DNA of 64,000 nt, taken from contig JAGGNK010011003.1 of NCBI GenBank assembly GCA_017590115.1, positions 3,921,899 to 3,985,898 on the forward strand, in the 5' to 3' direction. This DNA comes from Montifringilla adamsi (taxonomy: Eukaryota; Chordata; Aves; Passeriformes; Passeridae). This document shows positions 49,201-62,688 of this stretch, in pieces (within the stretch, counting starts at the first letter, position 1; every line of letters begins with the position of its first letter). The notes under the pieces were generated by a model. It saw only the letters and a list, made by a program, of their open reading frames with translations. It ran no database searches and was not told where the DNA came from. A program made the position numbers and the translations under genes.

Positions 49201-50194
49201 GCTCTTTGGATGAGTTGTGCCTGAGTGTGTGACCCAACCCAGCCAGGTTTGGGGATAACTGCAAAATCAGGGCTCCCCAGGGCGGCCTCAGCATCCCTGT
49301 GGCTCAGACAGGAGCTTTTCCTCCCTCCCAGAGCCATTCCCTGACACACAGAGAGCTCAGCTGCTGCGGGAAGAGAAGGGGAAAGTCTCAAACTCATTCA
49401 GAGGAGAAGTGGGGAAAGAACGCTCAGCCTTACTGCAGACCTGCCCCATGAGTATCCCGACTTCCTCGGAGATTCCACACTGAGCTCCCTGCTCTCCTCA
49501 CTCACAGGAGGGAGATTATTGATTAGAACAATGAAATAAAGTGAATTTTCCCATTTAACAACTGGTGGCTCCCACTCCACCCCGTTCTCACCCACAGCTC
49601 CACTCTCCACTGTTAATTATGAACATTTTCAGTGCAGCTTGATAGCTAAATCCAGAAGAATTCCATGTAAAATCCATACAACTGCTTCATTCCTGGTGGG
49701 ATCTCCACACACAGACCCACAACATCTCCTCCTCCTGTGTTACTCCTTCTAGAAATACTTTTGTTGGGTTGTACACCAGGGCAGAATAATCCACATTCCA
49801 GCCTGGCCAGGAACACACCAAAATCCAAGATTTTCTCTTCCCCCCAGCTCGGCCTTGCCAGGCCACAGCACGCAGCAGTCAGCTGCAGTCCAACCAGCCA
49901 TTTCTCTGCCTTTGAAGCTATTATTAAGAAAAATATTTAAGATAAAAATATTTTTACATTTTGCTTCTGCTGGCCAGCGATTGTCCCGCAGTCTGAAATA
50001 TGAACTGCTGGCGAGTGGGACTCCAAGCTTTCTTGTAGAGAGGGAAAATTCTTATGCTGTCACCCAGGTGTCTGAAGGGCTGCTGCTTTTCACTGTTGAT
50101 TTTTCAGGAAGTAATGCAGATGCACTGAAAGGACAGCACTCAAAATTAACATCTTATTTTGATTTATAGTTCAATTCTGCTCCTGTCAGCTGCT

Positions 50195-50262
50195 ACTCAG
50201 GGAAGCTGCGACTGCCCCATCCCTGGAAGTGTCCAAGGCCAGGTTGGAGTCACCTGGTCTAT
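50195..50262 (+). mobile_element. CR1 short remnant, plus strand
   Basis: Contains cagggaagctgcgactgccc, atccctggaagtgtccaagg and ccaggttggagtcacctggt, CR1 3'-region words in order. The terminal part is missing. Confidence 0.75.
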
Positions 50263-50298
50263 TATCTTTTTGAGATAATGCTTTAAAAATTGCTTTCC

Positions 50299-50398
50299 TT
50301 AAATCAGAGATGGGTTCTTTATCTCTGTTTTGATTTTTAGGAGATTTTGCTTTGAGAACAGAAATATCTGCCTTTGAAAAAGAGAATGAGCATCTTTT
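50299..50398 (-). repeat. Unclassified dispersed repeat, copy 2
   Basis: Inverted partner of 48260-48357, lying 2 kb away and 40 bp right of a CR1 remnant. No terminal motif or A tail that would name the family. Confidence 0.75.
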
Positions 50399-50525
50399 AC
50401 TCGCCTGGGGCAAGGGCCAGATTCAGAATCTGAAGCTTTACTGCTCCTTATATCCAGCAGGAAAATAAAAAGCTGAACTACATTAAACATAAATAAATAA
50501 AAACAAAACTAAGACAAACCTCCCT

Positions 50526-50592
50526 CTCCCACCCACCCCCCCCCCAAAAAAAAAAAAAACCCCCAAAAAAAAACCACAAAAATCCAAAAACT
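50526..50592. repeat. C/A-rich low-complexity tract
   Basis: Runs of C followed by alternating A and C homopolymers. Confidence 0.9.
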
Positions 50593-52379
50593 TTTTGCTC
50601 ACAACTTTTCCAACCCAGTTCTGGGATATGATCCTTGTTATCGTGGAACATGATTTTTTAAAGTTCATTTTTAAATCAAAAAAGAAAACTAAAGATCTCA
50701 GTGCATGTTACATAACAGGTTTTGTTCAACATTTTCAATTAACTGAAAATAATAATAATTTTTTTTAAAAATTAGATCATTCAATTCACAGTGGAATCTG
50801 TTTTGCTACATCTGGGACATCTTAGTCCTTTTGTGCTTATTCTTTTCTGGTATTAAAATCAGGTCAGTTCAGGTCAGAGCTCAATTTTTCAGCTTTTCTG
50901 AAATAAAACACTACAAAAAATATTCAAGTCTGGCCATTTTCACAATTTTCCATTTGCTGATGGAAGCTGCTTTCCAAATCCTACCTCCAGTGTTTTTTTC
51001 TTCTTTTAGAAAACAATTATCTGTTTCAAAAACACCCAACTCTAGCTCAACCTGGACAGAGCTGCCAATTTACCACTAACATCATCTTTTTTTTTTTTTA
51101 ATTTTAAGATCCATAAAAGCATTTATAAAAAAATATGGACAACCAAGAGGATGAATCTGAGCTGGAAATTCCAGTTTTCCAACCAACCAGGGCTGCCCTG
51201 CCTTGATGGACACAAAGTGGGGACCTAGAGCTGAGAAAAAAAGGAAAATCTGGCACTCAGGGGTTTTTCCGTGCCACTTTCTGGCTGCTTTATTCCTTCT
51301 TGTGAAATGCCTGCTGAACGAAAACATCCCATGGCTCACAGACTTTTCAACTTAGGGTCTTCAGCCCCACATATTTTTCATATTACTCATATTCCCCTGC
51401 TTGAGTTAAACTCAAACAGGCCTGGAACAACTTCATTAACATAAAACCACATGATAATGGGAAACAGAGCCTTTTAATGGTTTATTTTCTTATTATCTTG
51501 TGATATATTTCATCTTCTCCCCCTTCTCTGAGTGCTACTACATTCTGGTTTCACTCTGCTGCCTGGGCCTGGCAGGGATTGAGCATCCAACACTGGATTC
51601 TGGAAATTCAGGAATTTTGAAGCTCACGGGATCAGTTTGGTACCAGGGTGATCACAAAAGCTCCAGTAAAAGTTTTAAAAAAAGGCCTTTATTTATTTTA
51701 AATGAATATATTAGATACTCTTTCTACCCTGAATATCCCTGCAGCATGTCACACTTCATCTGAGGGAAAAAAAATGTTTTACCCTCGAAATTTGGTAAGA
51801 ATTCCTCGGCTGGGATGCTCAGGGAATATGGCAAGGGAAGCTCTTTTGCAATACCACATTTTCTTTTTGTCACAAGACCACAATTTCAAAATTTAGGAGT
51901 TGCAACATTTTTTAGGAAGGTTAAAGAAATCAGAAATTGCAGCTGGTTCAGGGTGACTCTTCTAAACTATTTCAGACATTCTTGTAATAATGAACAAATA
52001 AATCTTTACAGGGTTTCTACTTTAAAATACTTGCTTTATTTCCCTGCCTTTTTAAACACGTCTTAAAGATATTTCCCAGCAGTTTAAATGCTAAGGAATT
52101 GCCACAATTTCCTCACTATTTTGTCCATATTTCCTCACATTTTTTGTCACTATTTTAACCCTTTAATTAGGGTTAAACCCTAATTAATTGAAAAACCTCC
52201 ATGTCAGTGTATTACATCTGACTTTAAAGTCCATTAATTTGGAATTTACTCTGTTGCTTGAGAGGCTCAGGAGCAGCCTCAGACTCATCCCTAAAAAAAG
52301 GAATGGCAATTCCTGGGATTCACATTCTGGGATTCACATTCACATTCTATCATAGCTCAAAGTGGAATAAATGGGAGAT
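50593..52379. other. Intronic DNA, no gene seen
   Basis: AT-rich unique sequence. Includes a perfect short palindrome at 52163-52187 with 12-bp arms (ttaattagggtt / aaccctaattaa) around one base. Confidence 0.5.
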
Positions 52380-52680
52380 GGAAATCAGTGAGATATATTA
52401 GCACCACTCCTTATTTTTCATCCCCCTCTGTCCCTGCCTCCCCAAGAATATCGGTGATGAATTTGCAAACGGCTCTGGCTGATGACAGAGTTTTTTTAGC
52501 CTTGATTATTTATCCCCCCCACTGCACACCTCGATCAGGGATTACAGTGACAAATGCAGGAATAAAAGGCAAAGACAATATTGCAGCGGCGCGGTGTAAA
52601 TCTCCCTTTACGCATTATTAATTTAAAGAAATCCATTATCCCATCGGGCTCCGAGGGGAGGACAAGGTTACATAAGAGCT
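52380..52680. promoter_or_regulatory. Candidate conserved non-coding element
   Basis: Repeat-free stretch with retained CpGs (attgcagcggcgcggtgt, ccctttacgcattatt, catcgggctccgag), TAAT/ATTA cores and a SOX-type gacaatattg. The composition contrasts with the AT-rich repeats beginning at 52800. Inference from composition. Confidence 0.4.
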
Positions 52681-52799
52681 GGTAGAGGCAGCTGGGGGTC
52701 ACCTGGAGACAGAGCCCTGCTGCCACCACCCAAGGATGCCCAGTTTCCTTGGAAAAGGGGATTTTTTGGAGTGTTTTTCTGTGGGAAACGGATTTGCAG

Positions 52800-53055
52800 A
52801 AAATTATTATTATATTATACCATGTTATTATATATTATATTATTATTATATTAAATCATACTTTATGTAAAATATTATATATTATTAAATATTATGACAT
52901 TATATTATATGTAAAAATTAGTATTATATTATATTTAAAATATTATATATTATTCTACTTTAATATCTATCACTATATATTATGATAATATATTATATGT
53001 TATATGTAAAAATTAGTATTATATAATAGTGTAAAAAATATTATTATATTATATC
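52800..53055. repeat. AT-rich (TTATA)n simple repeat
   Basis: Irregular TATTA/ATATT repeats over about 250 bp. It directly abuts the LTR-like element on the right. Confidence 0.95.
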
Positions 53056-53790
53056 TCCTTTCTAACCCAGAGATGGGGTAACTGAGAGGCACTTTAAGAA
53101 CTTTTATTCCATTTTCAGTCTCATTTAGAGAAGTGAGGCAATACAAGTGTTACAATCCACACCATCACAGTCAAAATCCAACTATTTCCTAATTACAATA
53201 AACATTTCTTAACCTATCAACTTTCTTCCTCTCAGTTCCTCTCTTTGCTTTGGTTGGAGGGTTGCTGAGTCCTGCCCGCCTCAGAGAGGGCACAGAGGTG
53301 TCACCTGAGTGTGTCTCAATGTGGGTAACTCATGGCAGCAACTGCCACTCCTCAGCTTCTTTTTTGCCTCTGTCAGGGTCAGGATTGAAGCACTAGAGAT
53401 GTTATTTCATGTTCAGGCTTAGATGTTTATTATTTCTTATCTAAATTACAAGTTGTCAGTTCTACAGCATTCTACTAACAAGCTACAAAATGCCTGTCTT
53501 CCTATGCAAGGTCTTTAAAGGTTAAACTATCCAATTAAGAAATGACACCTATATTATTTTCACTTTTAACCCAATAACCAATCACTCAGAGTCCGCAGTG
53601 TGGATTTTTTTGTCCAATTACAAAATACCACCCAAACCCATGGAGGAGAAGGAGAAGGAGAAGGAGAAGGAGAAGGAGAAGGAGAAGGAGAAGCACCAGC
53701 CACCACCCTAAAACCTCCATCTTGCTTTATATATATCACTATATTCTAAACCCTTAAACTCTAAGTTTTCCACCCTGTGACATTACACAC
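53056..53790 (-). mobile_element. Probable ERV LTR, minus strand
   Basis: Read on the minus strand, the segment starts near a TGTCACAGGGTGG end, contains a ggagaa microsatellite, CCAAT boxes (near 53571-53585), and AATAAA-type signals at about 53431-53426 and 53108-53103. It ends against the AT-rich repeat. The 3' part (53056-53189) is repeated on the plus strand at 62689-62821. Layout fits a songbird ERV LTR; whether it is one LTR or two fragments is unclear. No retroviral genes seen. Confidence 0.6.
53642..53693. repeat. (GGAGAA)n microsatellite
   Basis: Eight or more consecutive ggagaa units inside the LTR-like element. Confidence 0.97.
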
Positions 53791-56700
53791 TTCTAATCAA
53801 ACTCCACGCCCACAATCCCAGTGCTATCAATCAATTTTGTAAGCCTTCTCCACGGCCTCAGGTCAAATATAGTATTTCCTTGCGGGTCTGTGCCCTTCAG
53901 CACAGAAAGTTTCAAATTCTCAGCACCCAGGACTCCAACAAGCAACCACACATCAAGGCTGAGAGAAGAATGAACCCTCCTTCGCCAGCCCAGCACGATC
54001 AACACTCGCTGGCGTTGTGAAGAGAAGGGTGTGTGGGGATGGGAGAGGAAAGAGGGAGAAATTAGCACTGGTTGGAGAAGGTTTTTCTCTGCTGTGGGCC
54101 ACTAATTCACCATGACCTGGACAAGGGCCCAAATTTGTGTCGTGTGGGCCACCCACGAGCTCTTAGGTAGCAAAACTCCTGATCCTGCTCTCTGCCCAGG
54201 CTCCGGGCCTTCCATGTGTCCTTTCTCCAAACCCTTGGAATAAAAGGACAAAAAATTGCTCCTTCTCCCCTCTTTCCCTCTTCTCTTTGCCCAGAGACAG
54301 GGATTAAATCCTGGGCAACGTCCTCCAGCGCAGAGCTGAGGAAGGCTGAGCACAGCTCCCTCTCCACCCCTCCAGCAGCGTCAGAAGGGGAGGAAATGCT
54401 GCTCCTATCGAGAGGAAGGAAAGAGGAAAACAGATGGAAAGTCCTCAGAATTGGAACAAGTGCCTCTCAAACAATACAACAGGTCCCTTTTACTCCAAAA
54501 TAACAGAGCCCTTCTGTGGAAATCTAAATACAATCAGGGCATCGACAACAAAGATAAGGGGGAAATAATTCTGTGAACCTGGAGCCGGGGCCTGTTTGGT
54601 GAGAGCCGCCAAGTGCAGGCCCTGTCCCCATCCAGGCAAAGCCAGGCTTTGATTGCACTTGATTTACTTATTGTTTAAACCTTGCAACAAATGATTTGGG
54701 ACTAAAACACCCCCAGCTTGCACCCACCAGGCACGCATGGGCAGGGATTTATCACCAGCTCGGGCCCTGTGCTGTGATTCCCTGGATTGTTTCACCTGCT
54801 TGGCAAATCTAAGCCGGTTCTGTGCTTTTTCACTGATTTTTGAGGGAATCTGTGGTGCTCTGATTAAGCTCAGTCCTAAAATGTCACTGGGGTTCTATCT
54901 CAGTGTGCTTAATGGATAAGGTGAGACTAAGGATGGTCAGCACTCTATAAAATATATATACACACACTACTATGTATTAAAAAAATAGTATATTGAATAT
55001 ACAGCAGTTCTGCCTCTGATGATGCAGTTCAAATGAACCCAAATAAACACAATAAAAGGAGGAAAAAAGATCAAATATTAAATTTCTCAAAACCCTAATA
55101 AGGGCTAAATTCTCATTTGATCACCTTGTACACTCAGGACTGTTGGTAACCTCCCCCATTCATCAATGTTCAAAAGAACTTTTAGGAAAATAGTTAATTT
55201 AGATGATTTTTTTTGCATTCTGAAGTACAACAAATTCCATCCCTTCATAAAAATGATTATCAAAGATACTGTTTTAAGCTTTCAATTCTAATTTAGGTGT
55301 CTCAGCATTTGCTTCCCAATGGAAACACCAGAAAGGAAATGTCTGTGTGCAATGTGGGCACTTGCAGCTTTCTGAAAAATTGGGTTTCTTTAAGAGTCCA
55401 GTATTGGAAACTTAAGCTCTCCAGTTCTCTTTCAAAATGTAGACTATGGTTCATTGATTTCTTCCCTTCTGAACTGAGGGACCCAGTCAAGGGGCTTGAA
55501 AATAAGATACTTAATAGTAATTTTAAACCCCCTAATTTGTTTGCCCTCCCCCATGCTCCCTATACCTTCACAATAAATCCTTTGAAAAACTGGAAATGCT
55601 TTAGTGAAAAGACTGATGGGAAACGTTAAAAAATATCAGGCAAGCAACATCAAGTTATCTCTGTTATTTTAGGCCAAATGTGTTTCCTGCTTTTTTTCCC
55701 CTTCAGACTCCCTCCAGGCCTGCAGTGGAGCCTGGGCTGGGTCCCATCCACTGCAGCTCCCTCGTGCTGGGGTTCCCTGGGGGAAAAAATCCTCCCTGGG
55801 GGAAAAAATCCTCCTCCTGCAGCAGCACCTCCACCTGTGCAGAGCCCAGGAGCCACGGGCAGGTCCCAGCCCAGCTTGGGAAGAGTTTATCCCGACAAAA
55901 TCCAAAGCCAGCTGCACATTCCACGGCTGCTGCTTCCCACCAGGAAGGAGCCTCAGCTCTGGGATGGGGGACACCTTGTGTGAAGGCTTTTCCTCTATAG
56001 GAGCTTCAGTTTTAAAGCATTAAATGCAACACCTGAAAGCCCACTGTGCCACCGGAACTACTGCAAGACACTAAAATTTATGGAAAAAAGCATAAAAAAT
56101 ATTTCCATAAGCCCTCAGTGCAGTCAAGGAAAAGGATCATTATTGCTCCTCAGTGCTCCTGCCCTAATAAAACAGAAATTAGTGTGTTTAATAACAGTGC
56201 AGAAGGAGGGCTGGGGAATACAGCAGTGGATAATTTGTCAGTGATTAGAAGGTCAATGGGTCAACTCAGGAACAAGCCAGTGGCCTCACCTGGGGGGAGC
56301 CCTGTCTGTAACAGGAGAAAGCCCCTCCTTTGTGGCAGCTATGTCACCATGGAGCCTTATCAAAATAGAGCTGGGACTTATCAGTCACGAGGGAGGCAGA
56401 GCCAGGTGACTGCAGAGTCCTTCAGCAGGGCCTGCAGTTCCCACACTGGGCTTGAAATCCTTTTAAAAAACAAGAGTTCTTTCCCCCCAGTGTAAATATC
56501 TCCCCTCCTTTAAAAAAAAAAAAAAAAAAAAAAAGGCTGATTGCACTTTCATCACAAAATTTTATGGGATTGCATATTTGCATATCTTCTGCAGGGGTAT
56601 TTTTTAATCACAGTCATCTCAAATGGGGAATTCTGCAGGAATAACAATGGTTTTGCTCATTCCAGTTTGGAATCTCAGCACCACTCACTGCTAACCCAAC

Positions 56701-58877
56701 TCCATGTCTGTTAAACACAATGCTGGTCCCATCACTGAATAAATCCCTGCCAAAAAGATGCTTCTTGATAACCCAGAAAGGTGAATTGGTGCCTGCCAAC
56801 CCTCAAACTCAAAATTCTGTATTTTTCTGCACACCTTTGCTGCTGTCACTGGCAAGGGGCAGCTCCCCACACTCTGCTGGGTTTGGTGGCAGCTGTAAGC
56901 AGGGAGGAAAATCCAGAGCTGTGAACAGCAGGCTCATGGAATTTTTGGGCATTGTCACATAATTGTATATCCCTTGTAGGGTCCAGGTTTTGTGTGCACC
57001 CAGCCAATTCCAGCTGTCCCTGTGTGTGTGCAGTAATGTCATTTACAGAGGCCACAAGCCAGAGCAAACCCCCCTTGCACCAGAGACCAGAGAGACAAAA
57101 ACTGCACAGAATCCCAGGAAACTTTAGACCTGAACAGACAGAAAAAGACAGATGAGAAACAAAACCCTAAAAACCCAAACCCTAGGGATGTGGTTTGGCC
57201 AAGGTGATGGAGTGAAGGCCATGGATCTGTCTGGGCTTTTATTAAATCCTATTTTAAAGCTTTTGATGGAAAACTCTCTTTGTTTTTCACTGCTGGGGCT
57301 CCCAGGAGCTGAGCCCCGTGCCAGGGATGCTGTGGTGGGCACCAGTCCTTGTCCTGACCCTACTCAGGAATTCACAGGGCAGGAAATGATCCTGCAAAGT
57401 GCTGAGAACATTTTCTGGGAGCATCCCGTCCTGTCAGTGACTCTCACAGAGCTTCCCCTGCGCTGAGCTCAGAGCTCCACAAAGATCACAGGTGTCACCT
57501 TGGCAAAGGTTTTCCTAAACAATGTGTTTAAGGTATCATGTGACTTGATATTCCTTTCAAAATTTAATTCACAACCAGGCAGCAAAGACCAGTTCTGGTC
57601 TTTGAAAAGGCTGAAAGCTCACTTATGCAAAAAATATTTATTATTTAAACATAAAATAATAATTTTTTAAAAAAAGAATGTAAGTCTATTCCATTTGTTT
57701 TTAACACAGATTAAAGAAGGTTGAAGACATCAACAGCAATTTTCGGTGCACACGAGCACACACAGCAGCAGGTAAAGGAGCTCCGTTTCATGAGATCAGG
57801 TTCCATCCAGAGTGAGGGACAGAAAAGCTGAATTTGAATTGATAATAACATTGTGACTTGAGCTCCAAGGAATTCCCTCCCCCCACCCCCCACTTTTTTT
57901 TCCCTACTTTTTGCTTAAAATAATTAAATTGGATGAGGCAAGATACCTGAGCAGTGAACTTTTCCATTCCTCCATTTCCAAGGAAATAAAATCTAGCAAC
58001 AACTTTATGCAAAAGCTTGTTCTCCATGCCAATGGGTCAGTGGCCAATTTAACCATAACAAATAATAGTCTAGCCTTTCAAAGTTTCAACCTCTTCTTTT
58101 ATTTTTTTTCTTGAAGAACCCGAGTGCTGGAAGACAGTTTGGATTTCCTCAGCATCCTCCCCCTGCCAAGTCGCGTTTTCCCTCTGGCTGGTGACCACAT
58201 ATCCCTGTGAACATCTGCAAACTGCAGCTCCAGACAGCCCTGCTGCAGCAGCTCTGACAGCAACTGGGGGCAGCTCTGCTCTGCAGTGATGTCATTCCCT
58301 ACATTCCCTAAATTCAGGGAATGTCCACATCCAGTGCCTCTTCCCTGCCTTTGCTGTTTCTACAGCTCTGGTTGTGGAGGGGTTAAAATATTTCAGTTCT
58401 GAGTTAAGGAACTGTAAAAGTTCTAGTCCAGAGACACTTTTTTCCTCCTTTCTGATAGTGATTGGCTTCCCCTGCACCTCTTTTGTTTTGAGAATTTTGG
58501 AGTATGCAGACTTGTGTAATGCAGAGATTGCTTCCAATTTAATTTAGTTGTTTTGTCTTTTATCATAATGGAAACGAGCACAGGATCCTTCCCAGGCTTT
58601 CTGCCACGAAAGAGGAGGCAGATTTCACTGCTGTGGTTCCCCAGAATGACAGGGGAGGGAGAGCAGGGGGAGAAGGATTAAATAAGATGCTCATGGAGGC
58701 TCAGACAGCAATTTCTGCATGGCCAGCAAGCCCCAAAACTCTGCTCTTGCACTCTGTGAGTTAACATTTTCCCAAGTATTGCATGGGATCTCTGGGTGTC
58801 ATCCCCTAAGCACCTAAAAAGGTCCTTGAGCCCTTTCTATCGTATGGTTTGATTTGGGTTGATGGGTTGTGGTCTTT
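53791..58877. other. Intronic DNA, no gene seen
   Basis: Mostly unique. A 21-bp tandem duplicate (cctgggggaaaaaatcctcc type) lies at 55777-55817 and a 23-A tract at 56512-56534. 54500-54900 is repeat-poor and may hold regulatory DNA. Overlapping open frames at 55670-56000 arise from GC-rich sequence and show no domain. Confidence 0.45.
56512..56534. repeat. Poly-A tract (23 A)
   Basis: Uninterrupted A homopolymer. Confidence 0.95.
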
Positions 58878-59064
58878 TAGGAAGGAATTCTTTACTTCAG
58901 GAAAGGCCCTGGCACAGCTGTGGCTACCCCTGGATCCCTGGTAATGTCCCAGGCCAGGCTGGACAGGGCTTGGAGCAGCCTGGGATGGTGGAAGGTGTCC
59001 CTGCCCATGGCAGGAGGTGAAATGGGATGAGTTTAAGGTCCCTTCCAACCCATTCTGTGATTCT
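58878..59064 (+). mobile_element. CR1 3' end, plus strand
   Basis: CR1 order: taggaaggaattctttactt, ggctacccctggatccctgg, aggctggacagggcttggag, aaggtgtccctgcccatggc, and an end of taaggtcccttccaacccat followed by tctgtgattct. Confidence 0.95.
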
Positions 59065-61264
59065 CTTGTTCCTGGAGAAGAATGTGATAATGAGGGACCT
59101 GATGAGTAGATCCTCTGTTTTTGGATCCAGAATTCAATGTGGATTCAGATAAAGACACCACACTTTGCCCCTGTTGTCAGCAGGCTGGGTTTTCTCTGAA
59201 CATGTCTGGTTTTTTAAGCCTGTGCTGAATGGTTGGCTTAATCACACTCAGAGTTCATTTCAACTCTTGAGGTCCCTTCCTGAAGGTCTGTGGCAAAAGT
59301 GCTGCCAAAACCCAGAGCTACACCTTCCAAAATTCCCTGCAGGAACCTGGGCTTGGTCACCCCACAAAACAGTGCCTGGGCTGGACCTCTGAAACAGGAA
59401 AATAACAAACAGTGGCTGATGGCTTCTCACAGAATCAATATTTGATCGAAAAACCATCATCCAGGAGAAACAAACAAAGCTTTCAGGATTTAGAAATGTT
59501 TCCCCACTTAACAGATCTTCTTATGAAGCACAAAATCAAACTACAGGTGCCAAGACAACCCTTGGGGGTTTCACTTCAGATACACCCCAAACCTAACCCT
59601 TTATTGGACAGCCCAAATTCCGGGACAGCTGGAGGTCACAAATTCTGTGGAATGGCACATCAGACAGTAGGACACCTGATTTTGGTGGCAGAGATACTTC
59701 TGCCTGTAGGAAAAAATGTATTTCATCACATTCCTAGCAGCCATCCATGCACATGAAAAGGTCCAAGAAATACCACCCTGAAAGGATGAAGCAAATCTTG
59801 AGGACCAGAAGATGTTTGAGTATTTGTGACTCTGCTTCTACTCTTACACACACCAGCAAAATTCAGGATTTCTGCCACCAACTGCAAGGGATTATGAACC
59901 AAACAGGAAGGTTTTATCCTGCTGAACAAAATGTGGGTCAGGATCAAATCACCTAAGCCTGGTCTTTCTATGTGAATAAACATCTCAGTCGGTGGAATGA
60001 TTTCCACTGCTGTGCTTTGTCTTGCTTTAATTCTTTACAGTAAAGGAGCTGAAATTTCTGTTGGAAAAGAGGAACTTTGAGACATAAAATCCATTGGGGA
60101 ATAAAAATGAATTGTTAACAGGACCCTTAAACCAACAACAAGCAGAGAAAATCAGGCAGAGAATTCATCCCCTGGGAATTCTGGCCACGGTCATGACAGG
60201 ACACCACACCCAGCCTGCAATCCCATGGCATGCCCTCCTTCATGTGCACACTGGGTGTAAATCATCCCAATGTTGGCACAGCCCCAGGGCAGCCAGGAGC
60301 TCCTGGGGGCTCTCCAGGTGTGGATGCACCCAGTCATCAGTGCATGATAATAATTCCTGAACAAAATGCCCAAGGATTTGGAGATACACAGCACAAAATC
60401 AGCACATGCAGCGACTCCTCCAGAGGCATTTCCCAACAGGCTGCTTCGGCCACGTGATCTGATAATCCTTGTCAAAAGGAGAGAGCAGATGACACGAAAT
60501 CAGAGTTACACTGAATTCTGACACTCTACAAACAAGGCAGGAGAGCCTCACTTGGTGATGTGTGGGATAAATGCAAATACCTGCTCCTCGTTCCCTCGGC
60601 CAGCCCGTGCACCAGAGCTCTCAGAGACTTGCTGGAAATCACTGAGATTTCCTGCAGGGCGCCAAGTTTCTGGTTGCTCTGCTAAACTCTTCTCTAAACA
60701 TGATTCAGCAAGACACAGCCTGCATCCCTGCAAGTGCAAGAGCTCCTCTGCTCCAGGGCTAAAGGGGTGGAGAGCAGAGAGGAAGAAACCCACCCACAAC
60801 ACAACACAAACAGAGCCAAACCCTGCTGAGGTATTTGTCCACCTGCTTGGACTGCACAGGACTGGAGCAAAGCAAACACAATCCCTGAGCTATCAGCAGA
60901 TAGCACAGTTCATGGTTAACTTCGAGTAGCTCAGAACACACCTCTTGAGAAAGAGCAGCAGCTCAAACAACCTCGGAACAAAACTGAAAACACACACACA
61001 CACCCAGCACCTTTGGAAGGGTGGGTGGCCCTGGCTCCCAACACTCAGAACTGAAAGTACACGAGGTCACTGCTGCTGTACTTACACAGCAACCTGAGAC
61101 CAGGCACAAACTGAAATGCTTTCTAATCCCCACCCAGCAGCCTCTTTAGGTGCCTCATTTTCACCACATGAAGCCCCAAATGATGCTTTCTAGGCTCTGG
61201 ATCTCCACCCAGAACACAAATCTCTGAGCTGTTTCTATCTCTGGTGAGGGTTTGCAGCGTGTCT
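59065..61264. other. Intronic DNA, no gene seen
   Basis: Unique sequence; a short (CA)n lies at 60990-61002. No exon, RNA gene or mobile element recognised. Confidence 0.5.
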
Positions 61265-61625
61265 AGCACAGTGTTTGTAGGTGGGCCTTGCAGAGCTGCA
61301 CCTCAGAAATTCTCCAGGAGGAACAATCCCAGTTCTTGGAGGTTTTCTCCACAGCAGAGCTGATCCTCTTGGCCTCCTCTGGGCCCCAGGGCTGGAGGCA
61401 GCTCTGCAGGTGGGGTCTCACCTGAGTGGGGCAGAATCCCCCTTTCCTGCTGCCCAAACCGTGGGATCAGCCCAGGACTCAGGGAGGTTCCAGGCTGGGC
61501 CATTTCCAGCCTCTCATCCACCAGCATCCCAAGTTCTTCCCCCCTTCCAGGGTGGTTCTGGACCTGGATTGATCCCAGGGGTTGCCCTGATCCAGAGTGA
61601 AGATGGCAGCACAGCTAATCTCAGG
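61265..61625 (-). mobile_element. CR1 internal/3' fragment, minus strand
   Basis: Antisense CR1 words on the plus strand: tcctcttggcctcctctggg, gcagctctgcaggtggggtc, tcacctgagtggggcagaat, and ctctcatccaccagcatccc followed by aagttcttcc. This segment lies further 5' in CR1 than the other copies in the window. Confidence 0.85.
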
Positions 61626-62688
61626 TAAAACAGTATTCCTACCCCCAGCATCCATGAGAGCCTGGTAATATCAGGATTAATATCAGGATTACAGGTGTTA
61701 ATAACTCCTCCAGTGGATATTAATATCGAGGGTTTAACCCTTTGCTGTGGAACACCCACCCTGACAAATCCCTCTCCTCACACACAACCCTTTTTTTTTT
61801 TTTTTTTTCTCCAAGCCATCCTATTAAAAAAAACCCCTAAAGTTTAGTCTGGGATTAGCAGGAGGGCAATAGCTGTGTGTCTCTCCCTCCAGCACACACA
61901 TTTCTCCCCCCTCACCACAAAGGAAGGCAGAGAGAGGTGATGGCTCTTTCCACCCCCCTGATTTATAAGTGTCCCTGGCTATAGGTCAAAGGAATGAGCA
62001 GCACCTGGGGAGCAGGGCTGAGGCAGGAGAGCAACCCCAGAGTGCAGGGGAGATAACTACCCCGGCTGGGCAGACAAATTAGATAATTAAATGGAAACAG
62101 GCGAGATAAATTGCACTTTCTTAATTGGGTTATCAAGAAACAATAGTGACTATGAATGACCTCACTGTCTGTGTAGTCTAACACTTCTCTCTGTAGGAAC
62201 TAGGAGGGAGTTATTTGTCTAGGCCAGGGTTATTGTTGGCCTAGAAAACGAATGTTTAAGAACAACTGGGTTTTTTCCTCTCACCAGAAGCCATTACAGA
62301 TAAAAATCTTAGGTCTGCTGATTTGGAAGTGGGAGTGTGCACAGGATGGAAGGAGAAGGGAGGAGATGTCTCACCAGAGTGAGCTGAAGTGCAGGTCAGT
62401 GGTGCTGAATCTGGGCTTGCTCACAGCCACCTGAATGGTTCAGGGAAAATGCTGTGTGCTCTGTGTGTGTGCAGAAAGAGACAAAAAGCACTGCAGAGCT
62501 CCTGAGATGCTCCAGAGAACACAGTGGGCAGAGTGCAGGAGACTGGGAATGAGTTAGCCCCCAGCCAGGCCAAAAAAGGACCCAGAACTGGGATTTAATG
62601 GCTCAAACCTTCCCTCCACCACAAAGTCACAAGTGTGGATTGTGGGAAACCAATATGTGGAGTTATAGAAATATAGATATAGAAATAT
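61626..62688. other. Intronic DNA, no gene seen
   Basis: An 18-T tract lies at 61791-61808. The rest is unique with no recognised elements, ending in short atagaaat repeats that abut the LTR fragment. Confidence 0.5.

Noticed and set aside
57160..57185. Telomere-like ccctaaaaacccaaacccta stretch
   Set aside because: Too short and irregular; not the TTAGGG repeat.
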